From the NCBI RefSeq assembly GCF_035994185.1, contig NZ_CP108538.1, positions 2,294,001-2,358,000 of the forward strand: 64,000 nucleotides of DNA, written 5' to 3'. Position numbers and translations under genes: made by a program. The notes beneath the pieces are model-generated. The model ran no database searches. It was not told the DNA's origin and saw nothing but the letters and a program-made list of their open reading frames with translations. How positions within the stretch are numbered: the first letter of the stretch is position 1; every line of letters starts with the position of its first letter. This document shows positions 53,625 through 63,869 of this stretch, piece after piece. The stretch comes from Streptomyces sp. NBC_01217 (lineage in GTDB: Bacteria > Actinomycetota > Actinomycetes > Streptomycetales > Streptomycetaceae).

Positions 53625-54131
53625 TCAAGGCACCAGAGCCGATCCGAACGGCAGATTCCGGACGATCGAGAAGATCAGCAGCACGGCCCCGATCCCCCAC
53701 CAGACGACGGGCTTCGCGGCGATGCTCATGGGCCTTCCCCGGGCGGCGCGGACCATCCAGACCGCCCAGAGGACGGCGAAGATCCCGTAGCCGACGACGG
53801 CGAGCGCATTGGAGCCGAGGGCGGCGGCGATGTCGCCGTGCGCGACGGCATGGGCGCTGCGCAGCCCGCCGCAGCCCGGGCAGTACAGACCGGTGAGGCG
53901 GAGCAGGGGGCAGACCGGGTAGTGGCCCGGCTGGTTGGGGTCGACGGCACCGACATAGCCGAAGGCCCCGACGACGACAGCCATGACGCCCACCGGGGTG
54001 GCGAGCCGCCGGAGGCGCGAGGCGGGGGCGGGCGCCGGAGGGAGGACCGGTCCGGGCATCGGCGGGTGGCCGGGGGCGGGCCGGGAGCCCGGCGCCGACG
54101 GGGCGGCGGCTGGAGTAGGCAATGCGTCCAC
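53625..54131 (-). CDS. DUF2752 membrane protein
   Basis: A 168-residue protein with a Pro/Ala-rich N-terminus and three membrane segments. The DUF2752 signature [28 protein letters not shown] is split by Cys and Gly residues that could bind a metal. Function is unknown. It is placed within the trp gene region, as in other streptomycetes. Confidence 0.88.
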   Translation of the reverse strand: MDALPTPAAAPSAPGSRPAPGHPPMPGPVLPPAPAPASRLRRLATPVGVMAVVVGAFGYVGAVDPNQPGHYPVCPLLRLTGLYCPGCGGLRSAHAVAHGDIAAALGSNALAVVGYGIFAVLWAVWMVRAARGRPMSIAAKPVVWWGIGAVLLIFSIVRNLPFGSALVP

Positions 54132-54158
54132 CCGGTGATTGTCCCCGCTGATACGGAA

Positions 54159-54185
54159 AGGCGCAGCCCGGTCCGGGCTGCGCCT
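54159..54185 (-). terminator. terminator after the HGxxPAAW gene
   Basis: Nearly perfect hairpin AGGCGCAGCCCGG (54159-54171) and CCGGGCTGCGCCT (54173-54185), 13-bp arms around one base; in practice the loop will open a few pairs. It lies 26 bp past the stop of the gene at 54211. Confidence 0.75.
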
Positions 54186-54210
54186 CGTATGCGTACGGAT
54201 GGTGCGTGCG

Positions 54211-54459
54211 TCAGGAGACCTGGGCCTGCGCGGCGCGCGCCCTGGCCCGGGCCATCTCCTCCGACTCCTTCGGCATGCCGAGGCCCGCGGCCTTCATCGC
54301 GAGGCCGACGATCCCGCCGAGGAAGATGACGGCGATACCGGCCCAGAAGCCGATCGGGCTGGCCGCGACCATGAAGACGCCTGCGACGCAGAAGCCGATG
54401 AAGGAGATGATGACACCGGTCCAGGCGGCCGGGGTGTGTCCGTGGCTGCTGCCCGCCAT
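54211..54459 (-). CDS. HGxxPAAW-family small membrane protein
   Basis: An 82-residue protein beginning MAGSSHGHTPAAW, the motif that names this actinobacterial family, followed by two membrane helices (about residues 14-35 and 38-60) and a charged, Ala/Arg-rich tail. Start follows AAGGAGC. Function is unknown; it recurs next to tryptophan genes in Streptomyces. Confidence 0.9.
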   Translation of the reverse strand: MAGSSHGHTPAAWTGVIISFIGFCVAGVFMVAASPIGFWAGIAVIFLGGIVGLAMKAAGLGMPKESEEMARARARAAQAQVS

Positions 54460-54586
54460 GAGTTGCTCCTTGTTGGTGATGCGCTGTTGGTATCGCTGTA
54501 CGCAAAGCCGGTGCCGCTGTCGGTGCCGCTGTGCAGAAAGCTCAGCTTCATTGTCCCGTACGTGCGGGTACGACGTGAGCTGGGGG

Positions 54587-55246
54587 TCATGCCTCGCGCG
54601 TCGGGTCCTCGCCGCGGTCCAGAGCCTTCCAGAGGTCCTCGGGCCGGTCCGGGTCCGGGGCGGTGCGGGCGGCCCTGCGGGGGCGGGGGGTTCCGTCCCG
54701 TTCGTACCGTCCCGACATGGTGGGCCAGAGCTTCCCGTAGCGCAGGGCGAGGAGCCCGGCGAGGAGGATCAGCAGGCCGCCGGCCGCGGTGACGTAGGGC
54801 CACGCGGTGTGGCTGAGGGCGTCGATGGTCGCCGAGGCGTCGCCGGTGGTCTGTGCGGCCTTCTCGTCGAGCGCCGAGCTGTCGGAGGCGCCGAGGTAGG
54901 CGCTCAGTCCGGCACCGAGGCCGCTGAGGGCGAGGAGCCCGGCGACGATCAGCCGCCCGCCGCTGCGGACGGCGAAGACGGCGACGAGGGCGGCCAGGCC
55001 GACTATGGCCAGGGCGGCCGGGAGGCCGGTGACGTCCTGGCCGTCGGCGGTCAGCGGCAGGGTGCCACCGCCGACGGCCGCCCGGCCCTCGGCCCAGGTC
55101 TGGCCGGAGGCGAGCAGGACGACGGTGGCGCCGACCGCCCCGAGGAGCAGACCGGCGGCCAGACTACGGCGGTTTCCCGTGGCGTCCGGCGCGGTGACGG
55201 CGCGGGCACGGGGCTGGGGTACGGGGACAGCACTCACGTACCCCAC
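54587..55246 (-). CDS. TIGR02234-type trp-region membrane protein
   Basis: A 219-residue protein with four hydrophobic segments and a basic C-terminal tail rich in Arg, Asp and Pro. It matches the trp-associated conserved membrane protein family, which is found just after trpE in actinobacteria. GLLLGAVGATVVLLASGQTW is the first segment. The GTG at 55246 is 14 bp from trpE; a second GTG at 55237 is also possible. Its role in tryptophan synthesis or transport has not been worked out. Confidence 0.88.
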   Translation of the reverse strand: MGYVSAVPVPQPRARAVTAPDATGNRRSLAAGLLLGAVGATVVLLASGQTWAEGRAAVGGGTLPLTADGQDVTGLPAALAIVGLAALVAVFAVRSGGRLIVAGLLALSGLGAGLSAYLGASDSSALDEKAAQTTGDASATIDALSHTAWPYVTAAGGLLILLAGLLALRYGKLWPTMSGRYERDGTPRPRRAARTAPDPDRPEDLWKALDRGEDPTREA

Positions 55247-55260
55247 TATCCCTTACCGCC

Positions 55261-56754
55261 TCATGCTCCGTGGAGCCGGTTGGCCGTATGCACCGCGCGG
55301 AGCACCGCGGCGGCCTTGTTGCGGCACTCGGTGTCCTCGCCGACCGGGTCGGAGTCGGCGACGACACCCGCTCCGGCCTGGACGTACGCCGTGCCGTCGC
55401 GGAGCAGGGCGGTACGGATCGCGATGGCGGTGTCGGAGTCCCCGGCGAAGTCGAGGTAGCCGACGCAGCCTCCGTACAGTCCGCGGCGGGTCGGTTCGAG
55501 CTCCTCGATGATCTGCATCGCACGGGGCTTGGGGGCGCCGGAGAGGGTGCCCGCGGGGAAGCACGCGGTGAGGACGTCGAAGGCGGTGCGGCCCTCGGCG
55601 ACGCGGCCGGTGACGGTGGAGACGATGTGCATCACGTGCGAGTACCGCTCGATCGACATGAAGTCGACGACCTCGACGCTGCCGGGTTCGCAGACCCGCC
55701 CCAGGTCATTGCGGCCGAGGTCGACGAGCATCAGGTGCTCGGCGCGTTCCTTCGGGTCGGCGAGGAGTTCGTCGGCGAGCGCCTGGTCCTCCTGCGGGGT
55801 GGCGCCGCGGTGCCTGGTCCCGGCGATCGGGTGGACCATGGCACGTCCGTCCTCGACCTTGACGAGGGCCTCCGGGCTGGAGCCCGCGACGTCGAAGCCG
55901 TCGAAGCGGAAGAGGTACATGTACGGCGACGGATTGGTGGCGCGCAGCACCCGGTAGACGTCCAACGCGCTTGCCGTGCACGGGGTTTCGAAGCGCTGTG
56001 AGGGGACGACCTGGAAGGCTTCACCGGCCCTGATGCGCTCCTTCACGTCCTCGACCGCGTCCTGGTACGCCTTGCCGCCCCACAGCGCGGTGTACGGGGG
56101 GAGCTCGGACGGCGGGAGGGCGGCGGGGGCGTTCTCGACGGGGCGCGAGAGGTCCCGCTCCATGGCGTCGAGACGGGCGACGGCGTCCGCGTACGCCTCG
56201 TCGACGCCGGTCGCCAGGTCGTTGTGGTTGATCGCGTTGGCGATCAGCAGGACGCTGCCGTCCCAGTGGTCGAGCACGGCGAGGTCCGAGGTCAGCAGCA
56301 TCGTCAGCTCGGGGACGTGGAGGTCGTCCTCGACGCTGTCGCCGATCTTCTCCAGGCGGCGGACGATGTCGTAGCCCAGATAGCCGACCATTCCGCCGGT
56401 GAACGGGGGCAGCCCGTCGTCGACGACCAAATCGTGAGGGGTGTGCAGGGTCTCGATGGTGGCGCGCAGGGCCTGCAGGGGGTCGCCGTCGACGGGGACG
56501 CCGACGGGCGGGGTGCCCAGCCAGTGGGCCTGTCCGTCGCGTGCGGTGAGGGTGGCGGCGCTGCGTACCCCGATGAAGGAGTAGCGCGACCAGGTGCGGC
56601 CGTTCTCCGCGGATTCGAGCAGGAAGGTGCCGGTGCGCTCGCCCGCGAGTTTGCGGTAGAGCCCGACCGGGGTGTCGCCGTCCGCGAGGAGTCTGCGGCT
56701 GACGGGGATGACACGCCGGTCGACGGCCAGCTTGCGGAAGGTACCGAGATCCAT
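55261..56754 (-). CDS. trpE: anthranilate synthase component I
   Basis: Chorismate-using enzyme of 497 residues, first step of tryptophan synthesis. The C-terminal chorismate-binding domain has PIAGTRHRGATPQEDQALAD, LVDLGRNDLGRV and FPAGTLSGAPKPRAMQII. The N-terminal tryptophan-binding LLESA motif is seen in FLLESAENGRTWSRYSFIG. It starts 11 bp after hisI, so no room for its own leader peptide exists. A glutaminase component (trpG) is not in the window. Confidence 0.96.
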   Translation of the reverse strand: MDLGTFRKLAVDRRVIPVSRRLLADGDTPVGLYRKLAGERTGTFLLESAENGRTWSRYSFIGVRSAATLTARDGQAHWLGTPPVGVPVDGDPLQALRATIETLHTPHDLVVDDGLPPFTGGMVGYLGYDIVRRLEKIGDSVEDDLHVPELTMLLTSDLAVLDHWDGSVLLIANAINHNDLATGVDEAYADAVARLDAMERDLSRPVENAPAALPPSELPPYTALWGGKAYQDAVEDVKERIRAGEAFQVVPSQRFETPCTASALDVYRVLRATNPSPYMYLFRFDGFDVAGSSPEALVKVEDGRAMVHPIAGTRHRGATPQEDQALADELLADPKERAEHLMLVDLGRNDLGRVCEPGSVEVVDFMSIERYSHVMHIVSTVTGRVAEGRTAFDVLTACFPAGTLSGAPKPRAMQIIEELEPTRRGLYGGCVGYLDFAGDSDTAIAIRTALLRDGTAYVQAGAGVVADSDPVGEDTECRNKAAAVLRAVHTANRLHGA

Positions 56755-56765
56755 GGCGGCTGACC

Positions 56766-57149
56766 CTACTGCGTGAGCGGAAGGACGTCGGCGTCGAAGC
56801 AGGTGCGGTCGCCGGTGTGGCAGGCGGCACCCGTCTGGTCGACCTTGACGAGGACGGTGTCGGCGTCGCAGTCCAGGGCGACGGACTTGACCTGCTGGAT
56901 GTGGCCCGAGGTGTCGCCCTTGACCCAGTACTCCTGGCGGCTGCGGGACCAGTAGGTGCAGCGGCCGGTGGTGAGGGTGCGGTGCAGGGCCTCGTCATCC
57001 ATCCAGCCGAGCATCAGCACCTCGCCGGTGTCGTACTGCTGGGCGATGGCCGGGACGAGGCCGTCGGCACCGCGCTTGAGGCGGGCCGCGATGGCCGGGT
57101 CGAGGTTGCCGGACGGCGGCGGAGTGCTGGGCGTGGGCTCGCTGGTCAT
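56766..57149 (-). CDS. hisI: phosphoribosyl-AMP cyclohydrolase
   Basis: Third step of histidine synthesis; 127 residues. [45 protein letters not shown] and the zinc cysteines in [12 protein letters not shown] are all present. It lies apart from the main his operon, directly upstream of trpE and in the same orientation. It is divergent from the gene at 57234; the ATG at 57149 gives the family length. Confidence 0.96.
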   Translation of the reverse strand: MTSEPTPSTPPPSGNLDPAIAARLKRGADGLVPAIAQQYDTGEVLMLGWMDDEALHRTLTTGRCTYWSRSRQEYWVKGDTSGHIQQVKSVALDCDADTVLVKVDQTGAACHTGDRTCFDADVLPLTQ

Positions 57150-57206
57150 GCGCCCATTGTGCCGTGGCCGCGGATGCGGTTCCGTGCGGCGTCCACTGGG
57201 CGGACC

Positions 57207-57225
57207 GCGTACGGCGGCCGTACGC
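57207..57225. promoter_or_regulatory. 19-bp near-perfect palindrome before the TIGR03085-type gene
   Basis: GCGTACGGC-G-GCCGTACGC, nine paired bases on each side of a single central base, ending 8 bp before the ATG at 57234 in the divergent hisI promoter region. It may be an operator; GTAC-rich repeats also occur by chance in this genome. Confidence 0.4.
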
Positions 57226-57233
57226 TGGCGAGC

Positions 57234-57866
57234 ATGTCGACCCATGCGAAGCGTGAACGACTTCTGCTCGCCGACCTGTTGGAGGCGGCGGGACCGGAAG
57301 CCCCGACCCTGTGCCACGGCTGGACGGCCCGGGACCTGGCCGCCCATGTGGTGGTCCGCGAGCGCCGGCCGGACGCGGCGGGAGGGATTCTGCTGGGCGC
57401 GCTCAGGAACCGTCTGGAGCGGGTGCAGGAGGAATTCGCCGCGAAGCCGTACGAGGAGCTGATCCAGCTGATCCGTACGGGACCACCGAGGTTCTCCCCG
57501 TACGCTGTGAAGCAGGTCGACGAGGCCGCCAACACCGTCGAGTTCTACATCCACGCGGAGGATGTGCGCCGGGCCCAGCCGGACTGGTCGCGGCGGGAGC
57601 TGGACCCGGTCTTCGCCGATGTGCTGTGGTCGCGCGCCGAGAGGACGGCCCGGCTGCTGGGCCGCAAGTCCCCGGTGGGGCTGGTGCTGCGCCGCCCGGA
57701 CGGCCAGACGGCGGTGGCGCACAAGGGCACCCCGGTGGTGACGGTCACCGGCGAGCCGGGCGAGCTGCTGCTCTTCGTGTTCGGCCGGCAGGACGCGGCG
57801 ACGGTGGACCTCGACGGCGACAAGGAGGCGGTGGCCCGGCTGCACACGGCGGAGCTGGGGATGTAG
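57234..57866 (+). CDS. TIGR03085-family metal-binding protein
   Basis: A 210-residue protein of the DinB/mycothiol-dependent maleylpyruvate isomerase-like superfamily. The start [26 protein letters not shown] is typical; candidate metal ligands are the histidines in [18 protein letters not shown] and [15 protein letters not shown]. The catalysed reaction is unknown. It is transcribed alone, opposite to the his and trp genes on both sides. Confidence 0.88.
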   Translation: MSTHAKRERLLLADLLEAAGPEAPTLCHGWTARDLAAHVVVRERRPDAAGGILLGALRNRLERVQEEFAAKPYEELIQLIRTGPPRFSPYAVKQVDEAANTVEFYIHAEDVRRAQPDWSRRELDPVFADVLWSRAERTARLLGRKSPVGLVLRRPDGQTAVAHKGTPVVTVTGEPGELLLFVFGRQDAATVDLDGDKEAVARLHTAELGM

Positions 57867-57914
57867 TGGCACCCGAACACCTGAGCGATAGGGCCGGAGA
57901 CGGCCCGCAGAACG

Positions 57915-57959
57915 CCCATCGCCGGGCGGGGCCGAAAAACGGCTCCGCCCGGCGATGGG
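57915..57959. terminator. strong bidirectional terminator
   Basis: Arms of 20 bp (57915-57934 and 57940-57959) with one mismatch around AAAAA, e.g. CATCGCCGGGCGG against CCGCCCGGCGATG. It separates the converging gene at 57234 from hisF. Confidence 0.88.
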
Positions 57960-57976
57960 GTCGATCCGTGCCGCGG

Positions 57977-58732
57977 TCAGCGGACCGGGTGTCCGGCCTC
58001 CCTGAGCGCGCCCTTGACCTCGGAGATCCGCAGATCCCCGAAGTGGAAGACGGATGCGGCGAGCACCGCGTCGGCGCCCGCCGCGATGGCCGGCGCGAAG
58101 TCCGCGAGCCGGCCCGCGCCGCCGGAGGCGATGACGGGGACGGTCACGTGCTCCCGTACCGCGGCGATCATCTCGGTGTCGTAGCCGTCCTTGGTGCCGT
58201 CCGCGTCCATCGAGTTGAGCAGGATCTCGCCCGCGCCCAGCTCGGCGGCGCGGTGTGCCCATTCGACGGCGTCGATGCCGGTGCCCTTGCGGCCGCCGTG
58301 GGTGGTGACCTCGAAGGTGCCCGCGGGCGTGCGCCGGGCGTCCACGGAGAGCACCAGGACCTGGCGGCCGAAGCGCTCGGCGATCTCCCGGATGAGGTCG
58401 GGGCGTGCGATGGCCGCGGTGTTGACGCCGACCTTGTCGGCGCCGGCCCGCAGCAGCTTGTCGACATCGTCGGCGGTACGGACGCCGCCGCCGACCGTGA
58501 GCGGGATGAAGACCTGCTCGGCGGTGCGGCGCACCACGTCGTAGGTGGTCTCCCGGTCGCCGCTGGATGCGGTGATGTCCAGGAAGGTCAGCTCGTCGGC
58601 GCCCTCGGCGTCGTACAGCTTCGCCATCTCGACGGGGTCGCCCGCATCGCGCAGGTTCTGGAAGTTGACGCCCTTGACGACCCGGCCGTTGTCGACGTCC
58701 AGGCACGGAATGACACGTACGGCGAGAGTCAT
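57977..58732 (-). CDS. hisF: imidazole glycerol phosphate synthase, cyclase subunit
   Basis: TIM-barrel synthase of 251 residues, partner of HisH. The catalytic Asp is in [18 protein letters not shown] and the second in [15 protein letters not shown]; phosphate loops VGGGVRT and ASGGAGRL are present. The start overlaps the ridA stop by 4 nt. It is the last gene of the his operon. Confidence 0.97.
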   Translation of the reverse strand: MTLAVRVIPCLDVDNGRVVKGVNFQNLRDAGDPVEMAKLYDAEGADELTFLDITASSGDRETTYDVVRRTAEQVFIPLTVGGGVRTADDVDKLLRAGADKVGVNTAAIARPDLIREIAERFGRQVLVLSVDARRTPAGTFEVTTHGGRKGTGIDAVEWAHRAAELGAGEILLNSMDADGTKDGYDTEMIAAVREHVTVPVIASGGAGRLADFAPAIAAGADAVLAASVFHFGDLRISEVKGALREAGHPVR

Positions 58733-59127
58733 CGCGCACCTGCCCGGTAGGCCTCGACCTCGACCTCGACGACCAGGCTCGGGTCGACGAAGCCGGACAC
58801 GATGATCATCGACGCGGCGGGGCGTACGTCGTCGAACAGCTCCTTGTGGGCGCGGCCGACCTCGTCCACGTCCCGGGCGTGGGTGATGTACATCCGGGTG
58901 CGGACGACGTCCTCGCGGCCGAGACCGACCTGCTTCAGCGCGTCGAAGGACACCTTGAAGGAGGTGACTGCCTGCTCGTACGGGCCGCCCGCGGAGATCT
59001 GCCCGCCCACCACCGACGTGCAACCGGCGACCAGGACAAGGCCGTTCGGAAGCTCGACCGCGCGGGAGTAGCCGAACTTGTCCTCCCAGGGAGCCCCGGA
59101 GGAGATGCGGTTGACGGAGTCGGTCAT
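58729..59127 (-). CDS. RidA-family protein
   Basis: A 132-residue member of the RidA/YjgF family, which hydrolyses reactive enamine or imine intermediates to ketones. [19 protein letters not shown] and the later [13 protein letters not shown] with its conserved Arg are typical. It lies between priA and hisF with 4-nt overlaps on both sides, so it is part of the his operon. A role in removing reactive intermediates during amino acid synthesis is plausible. Confidence 0.92.
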   Translation of the reverse strand: MTDSVNRISSGAPWEDKFGYSRAVELPNGLVLVAGCTSVVGGQISAGGPYEQAVTSFKVSFDALKQVGLGREDVVRTRMYITHARDVDEVGRAHKELFDDVRPAASMIIVSGFVDPSLVVEVEVEAYRAGAR

Positions 59128-59849
59128 CCGGATACCACCTGCAGCGCCTCTTCGAGGGTGAACGCCTTCGCGTACAGCGCCTTGCCGACGATCGCGCCCT
59201 CGACGCCGTCCGGGACGAGAGAGGAAATGGCCCGCAGGTCGTCCAGCGAGGAGACACCGCCGGAGGCGACGACGGGCTTGTCGGTGGCGGCGCAGACGTT
59301 CTTCAGGAGCTCCAGGTTGGGGCCCTGGAGCGTGCCGTCCTTGGCGATGTCGGTGACGACGTAGCGGGCGCAGCCCTCGGAGTCGAGGCGGGCGAGCGTC
59401 TCGTAGAGGTCGCCGCCGTCACGGGTCCAGCCGCGGCCGCGCAGCGTCGTGCCGCGGACGTCGAGGCCGACGGCGATCTTGTCGCCGTGCTCGGCGATGA
59501 CCTTGGCGACCCACTCCGGCGTCTCCAGGGCGGCGGTTCCGAGGTTGACCCGGGTGCAGCCGGTGGCGAGGGCGGCGGCGAGCGAGGCGTCGTCGCGGAT
59601 GCCGCCGGAGAGCTCGACCTTGATGTCCATGGAGCGGGCGACCTCGGCGATCCGCTCCCGGTTGTCACCGGTGCCGAACGCGGCGTCCAGGTCGACGAGA
59701 TGCAGCCATTCGGCGCCCGACTGCTGCCAGGCGAGGGCGGCCTGCAGGGGGTCACCGTAGGAGGTCTCGGAGCCGGACTCGCCGTGGACGAGACGGACGG
59801 CCTGGCCGTCGCGGACGTCGACGGCGGGAAGGAGTTCAAGCTTCGGCAT
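59124..59849 (-). CDS. priA: bifunctional HisA/TrpF isomerase
   Basis: Phosphoribosyl isomerase A of 241 residues. In Streptomyces one enzyme serves both histidine (ProFAR isomerase) and tryptophan (PRA isomerase). [19 protein letters not shown] holds the first catalytic Asp, [14 protein letters not shown] the second; VASGGVSS and GAIVGKALY bind phosphate. No separate trpF is in the window. The start overlaps the hisH stop (TAATG). Confidence 0.96.
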   Translation of the reverse strand: MPKLELLPAVDVRDGQAVRLVHGESGSETSYGDPLQAALAWQQSGAEWLHLVDLDAAFGTGDNRERIAEVARSMDIKVELSGGIRDDASLAAALATGCTRVNLGTAALETPEWVAKVIAEHGDKIAVGLDVRGTTLRGRGWTRDGGDLYETLARLDSEGCARYVVTDIAKDGTLQGPNLELLKNVCAATDKPVVASGGVSSLDDLRAISSLVPDGVEGAIVGKALYAKAFTLEEALQVVSG

Positions 59850-60490
59850 TACAGCGTCTCGATCCAGTTGGTCAGCAGCTGGGCGCCGGCATCGCCGGAC
59901 TTCTCGGGGTGGAACTGGGTGGCCCACAGGGCGCCGTTCTCCACGGCCGCGACGAACGGCTCGCCGTGGGTGGCCCAGGTGACCCGGGGCGCCCGGATCC
60001 TGTCGTTGGTGACCTCCAGGCTCCAGTCGTGCACGGCGTAGGAGTGCACGAAGTAGAACCGGGCCTCGGGGTCGAGCCCCGCGAAGAGCTGGGAGTTTTC
60101 GGGGGACCGCACGGTGTTCCAGCCCATGTGCGGGACGATCGGGGCCTTCAGCGGGGCGACGGTACCGGGCCATTCGTCCAGCCCCTCCGTCTCGACGCCG
60201 TGCTCGATGCCGCGCTCGAAGAGGATCTGCATACCGACGCAGATGCCCATGACGGGTCGGCCGCCGGAGAGCCTGCGGCCGATGATCCATTCGCCGCGGG
60301 CCCGCTTCAGCCCCTCCATGCAGGCGGAGAACGCGCCGACACCGGGCACCAGCAGCCCGTCGGCGTTCATCGCCCTGTCGTAGTCGCGGGTGATCTCGAC
60401 GTCCGCGCCGACATGGGCGAGGGCGCGCTCGGCGGACCGGACGTTGCCGAAGCCGTAGTCGAAGACGACGACCTTCTTCTGGTCACTCAC
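59849..60490 (-). CDS. hisH: imidazole glycerol phosphate synthase, glutaminase subunit
   Basis: Class I glutamine amidotransferase of 213 residues supplying ammonia to HisF. The triad is C84 ([13 protein letters not shown]), H194 and E196 (TQFHPEKSG). [16 protein letters not shown] starts the domain. It lies 10 bp after the small membrane gene and overlaps priA by one base. Confidence 0.97.
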   Translation of the reverse strand: MSDQKKVVVFDYGFGNVRSAERALAHVGADVEITRDYDRAMNADGLLVPGVGAFSACMEGLKRARGEWIIGRRLSGGRPVMGICVGMQILFERGIEHGVETEGLDEWPGTVAPLKAPIVPHMGWNTVRSPENSQLFAGLDPEARFYFVHSYAVHDWSLEVTNDRIRAPRVTWATHGEPFVAAVENGALWATQFHPEKSGDAGAQLLTNWIETL

Positions 60491-60500
60491 AAGTCCTACC

Positions 60501-60668
60501 TCAGTCCCAGAGTCCCTGGATCCGCATGACGCCTGCGACCAGGCACATCACGGACGCGATCCCGAGCAGGACGATGACGCCCTTGGGCATCTTCTGCTTC
60601 GAGAAGGAGTAGACCCCGCCGGCCAGGAACAGGCCGGCCAGGATCAGGATGGTGTTGAGGCCGGTCAC
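60501..60668 (-). CDS. small membrane protein in the his operon
   Basis: A 55-residue protein with two hydrophobic segments (about residues 5-21 and 31-48) joined by [11 protein letters not shown]. The GTG start overlaps the hisB stop by 4 nt (GTGA) and hisH starts 10 bp later, so it is made with the His enzymes. No family function is recognised. The long upstream extension of this frame lies over hisB and is not credible. Confidence 0.75.
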   Translation of the reverse strand: MTGLNTILILAGLFLAGGVYSFSKQKMPKGVIVLLGIASVMCLVAGVMRIQGLWD

Positions 60669-61267
60669 AGTGCGCCCTTCGTGGAGGGGAGGATCCCGGC
60701 GGCGCGCGGGTCGTGCTCGCTGGCGTAGCGCAGAGCGCGGGCGAGCGCCTTGAACTGGCACTCCACGATGTGGTGGGCGTTGCGCCCGTACGGCACGTGG
60801 ACGTGCAGGGCGATCTGCGCCTGGGCGACGAAGGACTCCAGGATGTGCCGGGTCATCGTCGTGTCGTACGCGCCGATCATGGGCGCCATGTTCTCCGGCT
60901 CGGTGTGCACCAGGTACGGGCGGCCGGACAGGTCGACGGTGACCTGGGCGAGCGACTCGTCCAGCGGGACGGTGCAGTTGCCGAAGCGGTAGACGCCGAC
61001 CTTGTCGCCGAGTGCCTGCTTGAACGCGCCGCCGAGTGCGAGGGCGGTGTCCTCGATGGTGTGGTGCGAGTCGATGTGCAGGTCGCCGTCGGTCTTGACC
61101 GTGAGGTCGAAGAGCCCGTGCCGGCCGAGCTGGTCGAGCATGTGGTCGTAGAAGCCGACCCCGGTCGACACGTCGACCTTGCCGGTGCCGTCGAGGTTGA
61201 TCTCGACGAGAACCGAGGTCTCCTTGGTGGTGCGTTCGACTCTTCCTACGCGGGCCGCGCGAGTCAT
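60665..61267 (-). CDS. hisB: imidazoleglycerol-phosphate dehydratase
   Basis: Mn-dependent dehydratase of 200 residues. Two metal motifs are present: [14 protein letters not shown] and [19 protein letters not shown], with [13 protein letters not shown]. It is a stand-alone dehydratase without the phosphatase domain of enterobacterial HisB. It overlaps hisC by 4 nt (ATGA). Confidence 0.97.
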   Translation of the reverse strand: MTRAARVGRVERTTKETSVLVEINLDGTGKVDVSTGVGFYDHMLDQLGRHGLFDLTVKTDGDLHIDSHHTIEDTALALGGAFKQALGDKVGVYRFGNCTVPLDESLAQVTVDLSGRPYLVHTEPENMAPMIGAYDTTMTRHILESFVAQAQIALHVHVPYGRNAHHIVECQFKALARALRYASEHDPRAAGILPSTKGAL

Positions 61268-62412
61268 GCGTCGTGCTCCTTCTTGGCGTTCTCAGTTACA
61301 AGCGTGCGTGCCGCGTCGAGGAACGCGTCGTTCTCTGCCGGGGTTCCTGCGGAGACCCGCAGCCATCCCGGTACGCCGTTGTCCCGGACCAGGACGCCCC
61401 GGTCGAGGATCTGCTGCCAGGCGGTGTGACTGTCGGCGAAGCGGCCGAACTGGACGAAGTTGGCGTCCGAGTCCGTCACGTCGAAGCCGAGGGCGCGCAG
61501 TTCGGTGACGATCCGGTCGCGCTCGCTCTTGAGCTGCGCGACGTATCCGAGCAGCGTATCCGTGTGCTCCAGGGCGGCGAGCGCGGTGGCCTGGGTGACG
61601 GAGGACAGGTGGTACGGCAGCCGCACCAGCTGGACGGCGTCGACGACGGCCGGATCGGCGGCGAGGTAGCCCAGGCGCAGTCCGGCGGCGCCGAACGCCT
61701 TCGACATGGTGCGCGAGAGCACCATGTTCGGCCGGCCCTCGATCAGCGGGAGCAGTGAGGGGTGGTGGCTGAACTCGCCGTACGCCTCGTCGACGACAAC
61801 CATCGACGGCCTGGCCGCCTGGGCCGCTTCGTACAGCGCGAGAACGGTATCGGCGTCGACGGCGGTGCCGGTGGGGTTGTTGGGCGAGGTGATGAAGACG
61901 ACATCGGGCCGGTGCTCGGCGATGGCCTTCTCGGCGGCCTCGACGTCGATGGTGAAGTCCTCGTTGCGCGGTCCGGAGATCCAGCCGGTGCCGGTGCCTC
62001 GGGCGATGAGGGCGTGCATGGAGTACGAGGGCTCGAAGCCGATCGCGGTGCGCCCCGGGCCGCCGAAGGTCTGCAGCAGCTGCTGGAGCACCTCGTTGGA
62101 GCCGTTGGCCGCCCAGACGTTGGCGAGGGCGACCTCGTGCCCGGCGGTGCGGCTGAGGTAGCGGGCCAGCTCCGTACGGAGTTCGACGGCGTCCCGGTCG
62201 GGGTAGCGGTTGAGGTCGCGGGCGGCCTCGCGGACACGCTCGGCGATCCGGTCGACGAGCTCCTCGGGCAGCGGGTACGGGTTCTCGTTGGTGTTCAGCC
62301 GCACGGGTACGTCGAGCTGCGGCGCCCCGTACGGGGACTTGCCGCGGAGCTCCTCCCGGACCGGAAGGTCGTCGATCCGGACGGTCCTGCGAGGGGTGTC
62401 GCTGTTCGTCAC
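61264..62412 (-). CDS. hisC: histidinol-phosphate aminotransferase
   Basis: PLP aminotransferase of 382 residues. [34 protein letters not shown], the NPTGT motif (ITSPNNPTG), DEAYGEF and the PLP lysine in [17 protein letters not shown] are present. The GTG at 62412 overlaps the hisD stop (GTGA); longer frames are shadows of hisD. Confidence 0.96.
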   Translation of the reverse strand: MTNSDTPRRTVRIDDLPVREELRGKSPYGAPQLDVPVRLNTNENPYPLPEELVDRIAERVREAARDLNRYPDRDAVELRTELARYLSRTAGHEVALANVWAANGSNEVLQQLLQTFGGPGRTAIGFEPSYSMHALIARGTGTGWISGPRNEDFTIDVEAAEKAIAEHRPDVVFITSPNNPTGTAVDADTVLALYEAAQAARPSMVVVDEAYGEFSHHPSLLPLIEGRPNMVLSRTMSKAFGAAGLRLGYLAADPAVVDAVQLVRLPYHLSSVTQATALAALEHTDTLLGYVAQLKSERDRIVTELRALGFDVTDSDANFVQFGRFADSHTAWQQILDRGVLVRDNGVPGWLRVSAGTPAENDAFLDAARTLVTENAKKEHDA

Positions 62413-63731
62413 TGCTGCGGGACCTCTCCGCCGAACCTGGCCTTGAGCGCGGCGCCGTGGGCGGGTAGGTCCTCCGCCTCGGCGAGCGTCACGACGTGGT
62501 GGGTGACCTCGGCGAGCGCGTCGCGCGTGTAGTCGACGATGTGGATGCCCCGCAGGAAGGACTGCACCGACAGGCCCGAGGAGTGGCAGGCGCAGCCGCC
62601 GGTCGGCAGGACGTGGTTGGAGCCGGCGCAGTAGTCGCCGAGCGAGACCGGGGCCCACGGGCCGACGAAGACCGCTCCGGCGTTGCGGACCCGGTCGGCG
62701 AGCGCGGCGGCGTCGGCGGTCTGGATCTCCAGGTGCTCGGCGGCGTACGCGTCGACGACCCTGAGGCCGTCCTCCAGGTCGTTGACCAGGACGATCGCGG
62801 ACTGGCGGCCGGCCAGTGCGGGCTCGATCCGGTCGGTGATGTGCTTGGTCGCGGCGACCTGCGGCTTCAGCTCGGCCTCGGTGGCGGCGGCCAGCTCCTC
62901 GGAGTCGGTGACGAGGACGGCGGCGGCCATCGGGTCGTGCTCGGCCTGGCTGATCAGGTCGGCGGCGACGTGCACCGGGTCGGCGGTGGAGTCGGCGAGG
63001 ATCGCGATCTCGGTGGGGCCGGCCTCGGCGTCGATGCCGATGCGTCCCTTGAGGAGGCGCTTGGCGGCGGCGACGTAGATGTTGCCGGGGCCGGTGACGA
63101 GGTTCACCGGGGGACATTCGGCCGTTCCGTACGCGAACATCGCGATGGCCTGGGCGCCCCCGGCCGCGTACACCTCGTCGACGCCGAGCAGGGCACAGGC
63201 TGCCAGGATCGCCGGGTGCGGCAGACCGTAGAAGTCCTTCTGCGGCGGGGACGCGACGGCGATGCCCTCGACGCCCGCCTCCTGGGCCGGTACGACGTTC
63301 ATGACGACGGACGACGGGTAGACGGAGCGCCCGCCCGGTACGTACAGCCCGACGCGCTCGACCGGCACCCACTTCTCGGTGACGGTGCCGCCGGGGACGA
63401 CCTGGGTGGTGTGCGTGGTGCGGCGCTGCTCGCGGTGGACGAGGCGGGCGCGGCGGATCGACTCCTCAAGGGCGGCCCGTACGGCGGGGTCGAGATTCTC
63501 CAGCGCCTCGGCGATCGCCGCCGCCGGGACCCGGATCGAGTCGAGCCGTACGCCGTCGAATTTCTCCCCCCACTCGATCACTGCCGCCGAGCCACGATGG
63601 CGTACGTCCTCGCAGATGGGCCGCACCGTCTCCAGGGCGGCTTCCACGTCGAACTCGGCTCGGGGCAGCAGGTCGCGCAGGTCGCCGCCCTCGGGGAGGG
63701 CACCGCCGCGCAGATCGATTCGAGAGATCAC
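62409..63731 (-). CDS. hisD: histidinol dehydrogenase
   Basis: NAD-dependent zinc enzyme of 440 residues performing the last two steps of histidine synthesis. [37 protein letters not shown] and the zinc-site segment with [10 protein letters not shown] are characteristic. First gene of the his operon; its promoter should lie in 63732-63869. Confidence 0.97.
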   Translation of the reverse strand: MISRIDLRGGALPEGGDLRDLLPRAEFDVEAALETVRPICEDVRHRGSAAVIEWGEKFDGVRLDSIRVPAAAIAEALENLDPAVRAALEESIRRARLVHREQRRTTHTTQVVPGGTVTEKWVPVERVGLYVPGGRSVYPSSVVMNVVPAQEAGVEGIAVASPPQKDFYGLPHPAILAACALLGVDEVYAAGGAQAIAMFAYGTAECPPVNLVTGPGNIYVAAAKRLLKGRIGIDAEAGPTEIAILADSTADPVHVAADLISQAEHDPMAAAVLVTDSEELAAATEAELKPQVAATKHITDRIEPALAGRQSAIVLVNDLEDGLRVVDAYAAEHLEIQTADAAALADRVRNAGAVFVGPWAPVSLGDYCAGSNHVLPTGGCACHSSGLSVQSFLRGIHIVDYTRDALAEVTHHVVTLAEAEDLPAHGAALKARFGGEVPQQ

Positions 63732-63771
63732 ACCGCAATTCTCGCAGACCGCCTCCGGCGTCCGGACGCCC

Positions 63772-63788
63772 GTATCACTGGCTGATAC
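63772..63788. promoter_or_regulatory. 17-bp inverted repeat in the hisD upstream region
   Basis: GTATCA-CTGGC-TGATAC, perfect 6-bp arms with a 5-bp spacer, 41 bp before hisD and 82 bp before the rightward gene. Each arm also reads as a -10-like TGATAC in one direction, so the site may mark the two divergent promoters or an operator between them. Confidence 0.4.
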
Positions 63789-63869
63789 ATGTCCCGGCTG
63801 TCACTGCTGACCAATCGCGTTCACGTCGTCACTCAGGGGGAAGAACAGCTCCGAGCGGAAGGGGCACCC

